Assembly (NCBI GenBank): GCA_016719605.1
Contig: JADJYW010000006.1
Span: 62,001-126,000 of the forward strand
Reading direction: 5' to 3'
Length of the DNA stretch: 64,000 nt
Origin: Lewinellaceae bacterium
GTDB taxonomy: Bacteria > Bacteroidota > Bacteroidia > Chitinophagales > Saprospiraceae
Each line of letters opens with the position of its first letter. The stretch's first letter is position 1. Under the pieces are notes generated by a model that made no database searches, had not been told where the DNA came from, and saw nothing but the letters and a program-made list of their open reading frames with translations. Position numbers and translations under genes: made by a program. Below, piece by piece: positions 55,074 through 64,000 of the stretch.

Positions 55074-56481
55074 CTACATATCCCCCGCCGCCCAACGCAG
55101 TCCTGCCGCTGCCTTCTGATAAGCAGCCAATAATTTCAAATACTTGACCTGAGCCCTCCAGCCAGCGCTGCTCTCGGGTGTTGATCAGAAAAACTGAACT
55201 CTCGCCAAAACGAAACTTTTCGTTTTCGCCGTCAAGCAGCGCCCGGTAGTTGGCGGCTATGTCGCGGTAAAGCGCAACCTGCCCGGCAAGTGTATTGATC
55301 TCGTTCAGATATTGCCGGACTTTATTCTCTATTTCGAGGCGTTTTTGCCCCAGATCAAGGTCTGTTTGGGCTATTTTGACCTGCGTCATTTGCCAGTCAC
55401 CGCGCGCCTTGCGGTTCAGAATGGGATAGCTGAATCGAACGCTCCATTTGATATCGTTGGCCAGGACGCCAGGCCCCTCCACACCGGGCGTGGAGAAAAA
55501 CTGCCAGCCGTCGCCCAACAACTGATAGCCCAGGTCCAGCACCGGTTTACGCTTTTCCGTTTTCAGGCGGCGCTCCACGTTGAGCAGGCGGAGTTTGGCA
55601 TCGTACAGGCGTAGCGCGGGGTGCCTGCGCAGGGCCGTTTGGAGCAGATTGCCGGCGGCATCCGGCTCCATCGGCAGGCAGGCTCCTGATCAATGGCTCC
55701 GGCACACGGGCGGACCCGACCCGGCGGGTATACCCTCGGGCATCCAGCGAAAATTGGCCAGCTCCAACTGGGCATTTTGCAAATCCACACGAGCAAAATT
55801 GATATCCAGGGTTCGGTTTTGTACCTGAATAAACGCCTCCAGGGTGTCAATGCCGGGTTTGTCGCCTTGCACAAAACTCTCCAGGATACCCGCGTACCGG
55901 ATTTCCGCCTGACGCAACGCCTCCTCAAAAACGCGCAGGGAATTTTCAGCAGCCACCCAGTCCCAATATGCTTTGGCGGCAGCAAACAAGAGATCATTGA
56001 GCGCGGCACTGCGCTCGGCTTCGGCTTGCTGCAAACCAATACGCCCCTGCTGGAGGTCGGCACGACGGTCGTCCAGCAGCAGACCCTGGCCAAGCGTCCA
56101 GTTGAAACCCGCAGCTACCTGCCCGGCATCCGGGATTTTAGATTCGGGGTTCAGAAACACGCCGGAAGCCTGGTTGTAGTTCCCTTTGAATTCCAAACCA
56201 AACCACGTTGGCCACTTCACGCCGGCCTCGGTGTACTGGAAATAGTTTTTGTCATTGAAATTTTTACTGTCAAAATCGCCGTACAACTTGGGGTCGAAAC
56301 CGCCCCTGGCACGCAGTAATTGGGCGCGTCCCTGCTCGACGAACAGATCAGCCTGCAGAGCCATCGGGTGGTGGCGCAACACCTGGCTCCGAAACGCCGC
56401 CCAGTCCCAATAGGCCGGTTCCTGCGCGTGGAGCGTGCCCGCAAGCAACCATATTGTGAACAAAAAAAGGTGCTTCTGCAT
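55074..56481 (-). CDS. TolC-family outer membrane efflux protein, interrupted in this sequence
   Basis: The outer-membrane channel of the export operon. ATG 56481 begins a signal peptide (MQKHLFLFTIWLLAGTLHAQ). Long amphipathic helices follow (YWDWVAAENSLRVFEEALRQAEIRYAGIL; KARGDWQMTQVKIAQTDLDLGQKRLEIENKV). Three breaks are visible. An in-frame TGA at 55690-55692 is produced by a 2-bp (GTGTG) and a 4-bp (TGCCTGCC) tandem duplication; removing both gives PPVPEPLIRSLPMEPDAAG with the frame restored. Near 55150 an extra base in a G run (plus-strand CCC) diverts the last 35 residues; repaired, they read QVKYLKLLAAYQKAAAGLRWAAGDM to the TAG at 55074. One gene of about 465 residues. Confidence 0.85.
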
Positions 56482-56488
56482 GAGTAAC

Positions 56489-57877
56489 CTACTTTGCTTT
56501 TTTGATCGGCGCCTTTGGCATCAGGCCACCGTCTTTTTTCAAGTCATCGGCGCCACCGTCCTGATAAAGGTCGGGCGGAAACCCGTTGAGGATTCGCCAG
56601 AATTCGTACCAAAGGGGTACGTTTTTGAGCAATGCGATGCCTTTGGCGCCGCCGCCGATCCGGAGTGCATCGGGCCACGGCTGTTCGGCCTGATCGGGCG
56701 CCACCAGCAAGCGAAATTTGCCGTTAGCCCCGATGTTTCGGTCTATAGCCACCACACGCCCGGCAAACGTACCGAGCGAAATACCCGGCCAGCCGCTGAA
56801 AAAGAACGCCGGCCAGCCATCGAACAAAAAGCGCATCTGGTTGCCGACGCGAATGAGCGGCAAGTCCATCGGACGGATATAAATCTCTACAGCCAACTGG
56901 TAGTCGGCAGGCAGAATACTCACCACGGGGTCGCCTTCTTTGACAATCTCGCCGATGCCCGGGGTAATGGCTTGTACCACATAGCCGTCTTGCGGAGCCA
57001 CGATGTAGTAGAAACTGCTGCGACGACTGTAGTTTTCGCGCTCGATACGCAACTTGTTCACCGAACCTTGTGCGTCAAATTTTTCCGACAGCGTGCTGTA
57101 CTTATCGCTTTGGGCTTTGGCAATCTTGTTGGCGTATTCGTTTCGCGTGAGCACCAGTTCGGTTTTGTAAATCTCCAGATCGTTCCGGCTGGAGGCCAAC
57201 TTGTTTTCGGCGCCAACCATTTTGGCTTCACTCTCCTGCAACTTGCCCTTTTTGTCCTCCAGTTCCGTCAGCGATTTGAGGCCCTTGTCGTACAGGTTTT
57301 TTGTGCCGTCAAACTGCCGCCGGGCAATCTGGATATCTACCCGGGCCTGCTCCACACCCGCTTGGTCGGACTCGATCTTGAGCTCTGCCTGGCGAATTTT
57401 ATTACCGATCTGCTGGGTCTTGCTGATCAACTCGCGCTCCATTGCCGCAATCTGATCCTCCAGGGCGCTCACTTTGCTGTCGTATGACGATATCGCGCCC
57501 TCTTTGGCTTGCACCTGGTTGCCCACACGCTGCACGATGTCGGGGTCGAAATAGTCGGATTTTACCTCGGAGATATGCACAATGGTGTCGCCGGCACGCA
57601 CCTGCTGGCCTTCCACAACATACCAACTTTCAATCCGGCCCGCAATGGTAGCGTGAATAGTTTGAGGCCGGTGCTCCGGGCGCAACGTGGTCACCTTGCC
57701 GCCGGCCTGTATATTTTGGGTCCAGGGCAGGAAAAGGAAAACCAAAAAAACAGCCAGCAACACCAGAAACAGGTTGCGGGCAGAAGTATGCCATTGCGCC
57801 AGTTTATTCCGTTTTGGCGACTCCAAATCCTGCAGGTCTTCTTTGCAGTGGACAACATTGTCGGTTATGTTCAGCAT
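56489..57877 (-). CDS. HlyD-family membrane fusion protein (export adaptor)
   Basis: 462 residues. A short cytoplasmic N-terminus precedes one transmembrane helix (LFLVLLAVFLVFLFLPW, about 36-52). A lipoyl-like half (AGRIESWYVVEGQQVRAGDTIVHI) and a long alpha-helical hairpin (about 115-285, with AISSYDSKVSALEDQIAAMERE and YDKGLKSLTELEDKKGKLQ) follow, then the second lipoyl half (IVAPQDGYVVQAITPGIGEIVKEGD) and beta-barrel domain. It bridges the ABC transporter and TolC. It lies 7 bp upstream of the TolC gene and 23 bp downstream of the ABC gene, forming a three-gene type I export operon. The reading frame is intact. Confidence 0.92.
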   Translation of the reverse strand: MLNITDNVVHCKEDLQDLESPKRNKLAQWHTSARNLFLVLLAVFLVFLFLPWTQNIQAGGKVTTLRPEHRPQTIHATIAGRIESWYVVEGQQVRAGDTIVHISEVKSDYFDPDIVQRVGNQVQAKEGAISSYDSKVSALEDQIAAMERELISKTQQIGNKIRQAELKIESDQAGVEQARVDIQIARRQFDGTKNLYDKGLKSLTELEDKKGKLQESEAKMVGAENKLASSRNDLEIYKTELVLTRNEYANKIAKAQSDKYSTLSEKFDAQGSVNKLRIERENYSRRSSFYYIVAPQDGYVVQAITPGIGEIVKEGDPVVSILPADYQLAVEIYIRPMDLPLIRVGNQMRFLFDGWPAFFFSGWPGISLGTFAGRVVAIDRNIGANGKFRLLVAPDQAEQPWPDALRIGGGAKGIALLKNVPLWYEFWRILNGFPPDLYQDGGADDLKKDGGLMPKAPIKKAK

Positions 57878-57900
57878 GGTATTGAATTTGGCCCTTGTTC

Positions 57901-59701
57901 TTATTCGTCTCCGGGTTTTTCCCGGAAAATACGCTCGTAGTGCTCTGTTTTTTGCACGTCATCGAACCCGCTCTCCAGCACAATTTGCCCTTCCTGGAGT
58001 ACGATGACACGGTCGCACAGGGAGGCGAGCAAGGGATCGGCGGTGACGCAGATGAGCGTCCAGTTGTGGCTGCGATCCGTAAGCAGGCGACCGATGCGCA
58101 AGCGGTCGCGGAACGTGAGATTGCCCAATGCCTTCCATGACGAGCAACAGGTCCGGTGATGATGGATCGGCAATCAGGATTTTGCGATGATGCTGCGCGG
58201 TACGTTTTTGCCGCCGGTAGTGTTTCGGTGTCAACTCCGCGGGTTCTGCCGAATGAACTCCGTGAGACCGATGTTTTCGGATATTTCCAACACCCGTTGC
58301 AGGGAAATTGTCGAGCGGCCGAGGGTGATATTTTCGCGAATAGTGCCCCGAAAAATATCCTCCTGGGAGGAGTAGTCGCCGATATGCTCACGCAGGCTGC
58401 GGAGGTTGATGTTTTGCTTGGGCAGGCCGTTGAAGAGCAACGAGCCGGTGAAATCGCGCTTGAGCACCGACAGCACCTGTGTGAGCGTGCTCTTCCCGGA
58501 GCCGGGATAGCCGGTTATGGCGACCCGCTCGCCAGGCCGAATGATCGTCGTCAGGTCTTTCAGTACGGGCATATCGGCATCGCTGTACTGGTATGACAGG
58601 TTGCGCAACTCCACACCGAGCGGTTGCCGGCTGTTGCAAAAATCCTCCACGCGCACCCCGTCTTCCCGCTCGATGGGCAGATCGGTCACCTGCCCGATTT
58701 TTTCGGTGGCCGTGAGCACATCGTAGCCGGTTTCATGCAGCAGGATCAGTTTTTCCACCGACTCTACAATGAAAATAACCAGGATTTCGGCGGCCACAAA
58801 CTGCCCGAGGTTGATCTCATTGTTCATAACAAGCAGGCTGCCAAGGATCAAAAAAGCACCCATCACCAACGCGCGAAACACAATGCTGCTGCTGAACTGG
58901 GTGACCAGTATCCGCCAGTGTTTGGCCCGGGCACCGAGGTAGTCCATCGTCAGTGCGTCGGTGCGCGTGATCGGAAAACGGTTTTCGCCCGCCAGTTTGA
59001 ACGTGGAGGACACCCGACTTACTTCCTCCAGCCAGTACGCAATTTTGTACTTGTACTTGGATTCCAGCAGGCTGGAAGCCATGCCCTGGGGGGCCGTCCA
59101 CCAAAACAACAATGCCAGCACACCGAGTAGCAGCAGCGAGGACAACACGAACGTGTTGTGGTAAAACGACAGCAACAGCAAACTGAACAGGATTTGTAAA
59201 GAGCGCGTACTACCGTCAATCAAAATTTTGGGCAGCCCCTTCTGGATGGTTTGTGTATCAAAAAACCGGTTTACCAATTCCGGCAGGTATTCCCCGCGCA
59301 GCAATTCCAGATTGAGCCGGGGGATCCGAACGGCAAATTCGATAGCCGAGTCCGTAAAAATCTGCCGCTGCATGTGCTCCATGATAGACAACTGCAGCAG
59401 CCGCAATCCGCCCGTTATGATCGCCCCGACAATAACGAACGCTACCAGCAGTCCCCACGAAGCCGAAATACCACCTCCGGCGATCAAACCAATGATAGCC
59501 TGTATCCCCAGGGGCAGGGACAAATTGATCAGCCCGGCCACCACGGCGTACAATAAAATACGTCGAATACTGCGCCGGTATTTGGTTCAGCAGGGCGCAC
59601 CATCCGGCATCGGAGTGAGTGTATTTGGGCTTCGATTGCCATCTTTGTCGTGATTCTCGGTGTTTTTCGTGCAGTTGCACCGCTGTAGCGGCCACTTGCA
59701 A
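57901..59701 (-). CDS. ABC transporter (permease-ATPase half transporter) of export operon, multiple frameshifts
   Basis: Inner-membrane component of the operon. The N-terminal part (VQLHEKHRESRQRWQSKPKY) joins the membrane domain after a slip near 59583 (YRRSIRRILLYAVVAGLINL). Five or six helices follow, then the nucleotide-binding domain with Walker A GYPGSGKST and a Q-loop YSSQEDIF. Between about 58250 and 58130 at least three more slips occur; piecing frames together gives GVDTETLPAGKNVPRSIIAKILIADPSS, then LLLVMED and NLTFRDRLRIGRLL, ending REKPGDE at 57901. No LSGGQ signature and no switch histidine are visible even after repair, so the ATPase may be atypical. The start is uncertain because frames are also broken at the 5' end. 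Confidence 0.75.
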
Positions 59702-59760
59702 ACCGCCATACTTGCTACGCCATGCGCTTCTTGATCACACTACCGGACATTTTTAGAACG

Positions 59761-59793
59761 AGACCTTCCAGGTTTGACAAACCTGGAAGGTCT
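59761..59793. terminator. Hairpin repeat (AGACCTTCCAGGTTT)
   Basis: Perfect 15-bp arms with a 3-nt loop, 106 bp 3' of the SprB-repeat adhesin and between it and the ABC gene. Same stem as at 34804-34835. No T run follows. The rest of 59702-59898 shows no gene. Confidence 0.75.
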
Positions 59794-59898
59794 GAATGCC
59801 CGAAAACAAAAATGTCCAGTAATGTAGCTTTTGATTTACGCGCGCAACAAGAAACGAAGCGCAGGCTTTTTGGTTTAAAAAAATGATCCGGGTCGGAA

Positions 59899-62800
59899 CT
59901 ACGGGCTATCAACTTTCAGCACCGGAAGCACCCGGTACTGTCCGTCATCCAACCGAACCAGCACCCGATAAATGCCGGCCGGCCGGCCGCTCAGGTCCAG
60001 TACCACTTCGTGCCGGTCGCTTTTTTCCACCAGCCGCACGCCCGCCACTTGCCGGCCCGTACCGGAAAACACCCGGACATCTACCGCCGAAGGCATACCC
60101 GGTTCCACCGTCAGGCGCGTACGTCCGGCCGTGGGATTTGGCGCCAGCAGCAGCCCGGCAAACGCGTCCGGGCGAGTCGTGCCGCTCACCGTCCCAACCG
60201 GAATCTGGAGCACAAGTACGCAGTCGTTTACATCCGAAATGGTCACACTGTAGGTTCCGGATGCCAGTCCCATGGCCGTGGAGCCGGTTTGTCCGCCGGT
60301 AGCGGCATCCCATTCTATAAAATAGGGTTGCAGGCCGCCCTGCGGATCGAGCACAACCGTCCAGCCGCCCGCCGTAGAGTCGCTCGTCCAGGTAGCCGCG
60401 AGTCCGGTCAGCGGTTGTGCGACGGAGAAGTTCCAGAAATCGAAACACCCGGCAGCATCCGAAACGGTCAGGATGTAGCTGCCGGCCGGGATGTTGGCAA
60501 GGCCGGCGCTGGTGGCGCCATTGCTCCAGGCGTACTGGTAGGCGGGAGTGCCGCCGGTGATAGTTGGCACGATAGCCCCCGTACTGTCGCCCTGGCAGAA
60601 TACATCCACGATAACGGCAGCAGGTATTGCCAGCGGCGGCGCCAACAATACGATTTCGTATTCCGGAGAAATACGCACACAGCCACGGTCGTCGGTCACG
60701 GTGAGTTGGTACAGCCCTGGCGGCAAGTTGCTGATGGAGGCTGTTTGCGCGCTGTTGCTCCACAGGTAGGTATTGGGCGGCATGCCACCGGTCACCTGAA
60801 GGGCGATAGCGCCTTCATTTTTTCCGCATTTGTCGGGCGTAACGGCGTTCAGCACAAATTCTAATGCCGATGCAGGTTCATGTACGATTGCAGGCGCCGA
60901 CACCAGGGTGCAGCCGCGCACATCGGTCAGGGTCAGCTGGTAGGTGCCGGCCGGCGCCTGTTGCAAGCCCGCCTGTGTGGAGCCGTTGTTCCACAAATAG
61001 CTGTACGGCGGCACACCGCCGGAGACCTGCGCAGCAATACTTCCGGTGGAATCGCCCTTGCAAACGATATTGGTAATGTTGCTGATGATCAACTGCAGCG
61101 GCGGCGCCTCCTCAATGTTGAATGCCGCCGAGATAGCCGTGCAGCCGGCAGCATCGGTAACTGTGACCTGGAAATTGCCACCCGTCAACCCGGAAGCGGT
61201 ATCCCGGGGGGTAGGGACATTAGGGTGCAGCCCGACAGGAGCCGACCAGGAAAACTGGAAAGGGGCTGTGCCGTTGTTGACCTGCACTGCGATGCGTCCG
61301 TCGTCCGCGCCGCTGCACGAGACAGGCTGAATAGACAACGGGGACAAGGTAAAATTGGCAGCCTGGTTGATCACCGTCAGGTCGGTGAGCACCTGGGCGC
61401 AGCCGGTTGCATCCAAAACCGTCACGGAATACGCCCCAGCCGCCAGGTTGAAAATGTTTTGGGTCGTGTCCGGTGTGCTCCAGATATAGCGGTAGGCTGG
61501 AATGCCACCGCTGACCGTCAATTGATACTGCCCGTGAGTACGCCAAAACAGGGGATGTGCTGCACCGTCGCCGAGGCTTGCAGTGCAGGCGGTTCGCCGA
61601 CAATCAGCCCCGACAATACCCGCGTACAGCCGTTGGCATCTGTAGCCGTCAGGTTGCATGTGCCGGCGGGAACAGCAGGCAGGTTCGGCGCCGTGGAGTT
61701 GTTGCTCCATTTGTACTGGTAGGGCGGCGTGCCGCCATTGACGCGCACGGATATGCTGCCCGTTGGTTCCCCGGCACACAGGGCGTCGCGAATATCTTGC
61801 AGCAAAACACCTCAGCGGAAAAGCCGGTTCTGCAATGACGAAGGTATCCCGGAATCGTACACAGCCGGGTATCCATCGCCTGCAGGATATATTGCCCGGC
61901 AGCAGCGCCGGTCAGGGGTGAGGTCGTCCGGCAAACCATTCCAGATAGCCGTCACCTGCCCAATGGCGCCGCCGATGCTCACGGCGATCAGGCCGGTCTG
62001 GGCGCCTCTGCAGCCGACATTGATTTGGCTGTCTACGGTTACGGACAGCAGTTGCGGGGCCGTCAGCGGGGTTATGGCCGAGACGACGGAGCAGCCTTGC
62101 GCATCGGTGATCGTAGCGCGGTAATTACCCACACCGAGGTTTTGAATTTTGGCGGTAGAGCCGCCCGTACTCCAGTTGAAAAAAAACGGCGGCTGTCCAC
62201 CGGCCAGGAGCAGTTCAATACTGCCGTTTTGGGCGCCAATGCAGGTGGGATTTTCCGTATTGGTGATTTCCACCTGCAACGAACTGTTCTGGGAAATCAC
62301 CCCCAGCCAATCCGCGGTACAGCCGTTTGCATCCGTAACCGTCACGGCGTAAATACCTGCCGGCACATTGCCGAGAGAAGCCGTCGTAGCGCCGGTATTC
62401 CAGATGTACTGGTAGGACGTAGCACCGCCAGATGCTTTCACCCGCAAAAAGCCGCTGTTTTCGCCAAAACAACGCACGTTGGTTTGGGAGTCGGGTTGCA
62501 CCGTGAGCAGTTGCGGCTCTGTGATGAAAAATTGCGGTGACAAGTAGATACAGCCGTTCGCATCCGTGATCGTACACTGGTAATCGCCAATATCAAGGCC
62601 GGTCAAATCTTCCGACATGGCGTTGTTGGGCCAAAGGAAACTGTAAGGCGGCGTAGCGCCAAACACTGCCAGGTCTATTGTCCCGTTTGCCGCACCACAA
62701 CTCTGCACATTTTCCAACGCATTTTGAATAATCTCGATCGTCGGCTACGACACAACCTCCAGATTGGACATCTCCTGGGCGCAGTTTCCGTCGGTGATGG

Positions 62801-64000
62801 TAGCGCTGTACGAACCCGCGCCAAGGAAAGCGGCGGTGGGGCCGGTTTGCTGGTTGCTCCAGGTAATCACCGGGTTCAGGCCGTCTACATTCAGCAAAAT
62901 AGACCCGGTAAGCGCGCCCGGGCAAGCCGGGTGTATGATGGTATCCAGTACCACATCCAACCCCGGGGCATTGAGCACAATCTGGGGCATGACCATGGAG
63001 CAGCCCGCATTAGTGGCGTCGGTCACCGTGATCCGGTAACTCCCCTGCGCCAGCCCGGAGATTGTCCCGGTGCCCGTTATCCCTGTGAGGGTACCGCCCG
63101 CCCAGGCGAAGGCGTAAGGCGGGGCGCCGTTGAGGGGGGGTGAGCGCAATACTGCCGTCGCTACCGCCACAAGTGCTCACATTTTGTACCGACGCGATAG
63201 CGGTCTGGGTCACGTTGTTTAGGGTATGCACTTTGATTTGGTCGGTGCCTGTGCAGCCGTTGGCATCCGTCACAGTTACGGTGTAGGTGTTGGTCACGTT
63301 GGGGATATTGCCCGCCTGCACCGGGATATTGGGAAAATTCAAACCTGTGCTCCAGGCATATCCGATGGGTGGCGCGCCCACCCCGCTTTCCAGCGCCTGT
63401 ATCTGCAAGGTTTTGCCCCGGCAAACACGGACGGAATCGCCCGGAGCAATTTGCACTTCCGGGCTGGGCAGCACCGTCACGGCGATTGCCTCGGTGTCCG
63501 TGCAACCAAAAGCCGTTGTGCTCAAAATGTGGTATGTCGTTGTGAAACCGGGCTGCACTACAGCCGAAGGCAACTGGTTGGTCGGCGTCGGGGGCGCGGC
63601 GCTGTGGTACGTCAGTAAGCCGCCGGTGTTGGCCGTATCTAATACCGGCAAGGTTGCCAGATTAAACGAACTACCGGCACAAATAGACGGGGACGCGAGG
63701 GACTGTAGCACCGGGTTGGGATACACCGTGACCGTGGCCGGCACCCGAGGGCCGGCGCAACCGGCGCTCGGCCCGGTGAGGGAATCCACGAGGTAGAATG
63801 TTCGGGTTGCAGTCAGGTTGTTCAGCATCAGGGTATTTCCGGTGGCTACCGGTGCGCCGCCGACAGGCTGTTCGTACCAATAAAACGCGCCGTTCGGCGT
63901 ACCTGTAGCTACCAGGGGCGGTTGTACCGCCCCGGCAAATTCCCGTGCTCACGGGCGCGGCAGGCATGGGGATCGCCGAATCGTCGGCCATACCGTTGCA
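59899..64000 (-). CDS. SprB-repeat surface adhesin with T9SS sorting domain, 5' end outside window, many frameshifts
   Basis: The 3' portion of a very large cell-surface protein. At least nine consecutive SprB-type repeats are recognisable, each ending LTVTDAxGC or similar and containing GGTPPYQYxWSNG (for example GSIAAQVSGGVPPYSYLWNNG, GAIVPTITGGTPAYQYAWSNG). Such repeats form the gliding/adhesion filaments of Bacteroidota. The last 95 residues are a T9SS type A domain (LLLAPNPTAGRTRLTV, then PAGIYRVLVRLDDG), stop at 59899. The frame is broken repeatedly: near 61525, several times in 61800-61920, an in-frame TAG at 62745-62747, a C run at 63131-63137 (seven instead of six), and near 63945. 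Each repair restores repeat sequence. The start lies beyond 64000. Confidence 0.85.

Noticed and set aside
1..64000. tRNA and rRNA genes
   Set aside because: I looked for conserved arm sequences and CCA ends in the intergenic spaces and saw none; a dedicated tRNA scan would be needed to be certain.

Overview
The window looks like part of a chromosome of a Bacteroidota bacterium, most likely from the Saprospiria/Chitinophagales side. The reasons are: secreted proteins with type IX secretion (T9SS) C-terminal sorting domains, SprB-type and HYR-type repeat adhesins, promoters with the Bacteroidota -7 box TAnnTTTG and few Shine-Dalgarno sites, an effector-associated domain of the kind common in multicellular or filamentous bacteria, and moderately high G+C. 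No tRNA, rRNA, CRISPR array, phage or complete insertion sequence was seen. I worked by eye, so class calls rest on motifs and not on searches.

Layout. 1-10.3 kb (minus strand): the 5' part of an Ig/PKD-like surface protein, an unknown membrane protein, an M1 aminopeptidase, a tandem M16 peptidase and an S41 C-terminal processing protease, separated by two very long perfect hairpins. 10.6-19.4 kb: a 1445-residue HYR/dockerin/cohesin-like T9SS protein, a metzincin-type metalloprotease, an aldo/keto reductase and a DinB-like protein. 19.5-25.2 kb: a small secreted protein, a membrane-anchored OmpR/ToxR-type regulator, a lipoprotein, a tight operon of ECF sigma factor + four-helix membrane protein + M50 protease, and a LolA-like protein. 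25.5-33.3 kb: a sortilin/BNR propeller protein, a GNAT acetyltransferase, a haem-binding CxxCH protein facing an EAD11-pseudokinase-globin fusion, rnpA, rpmH and a phosphopantetheinyl transferase. 33.3-43 kb: a secreted repeat protein, an M4 thermolysin-like T9SS protease, a tail-fibre-like protein, a small unknown gene and a lipoprotein/helical-repeat gene pair. 43-55 kb is the housekeeping core: ndk, an NrnA-like DHH phosphoesterase, an FKBP isomerase, prfB with its programmed frameshift, a PLP enzyme, a lysine-rich secreted protein, a CNNM/CorC-type protein, valS, two tandem cold-shock genes and an ArfB-like hydrolase. 55-64 kb: a TolC-HlyD-ABC export operon next to a large SprB-repeat adhesin that runs off the right edge.

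Three things stand out. (1) The protein at 30069-31754 joins an EAD11-like domain, a kinase fold lacking catalytic residues and a C-terminal globin-like domain that keeps the proximal histidine; this is the best candidate for an undescribed sensor/signalling system. (2) Several repeat families (five copies of a ~180-bp element with terminal inverted repeats, two giant hairpins, paired octamer arrays) nearly all sit just 3' of stop codons. (3) Nine long genes or gene sets are broken by indels, many in homopolymers and all repairable by conceptual translation; this looks more like uncorrected long-read error than gene decay, so those genes are listed as single CDS with the breaks described.
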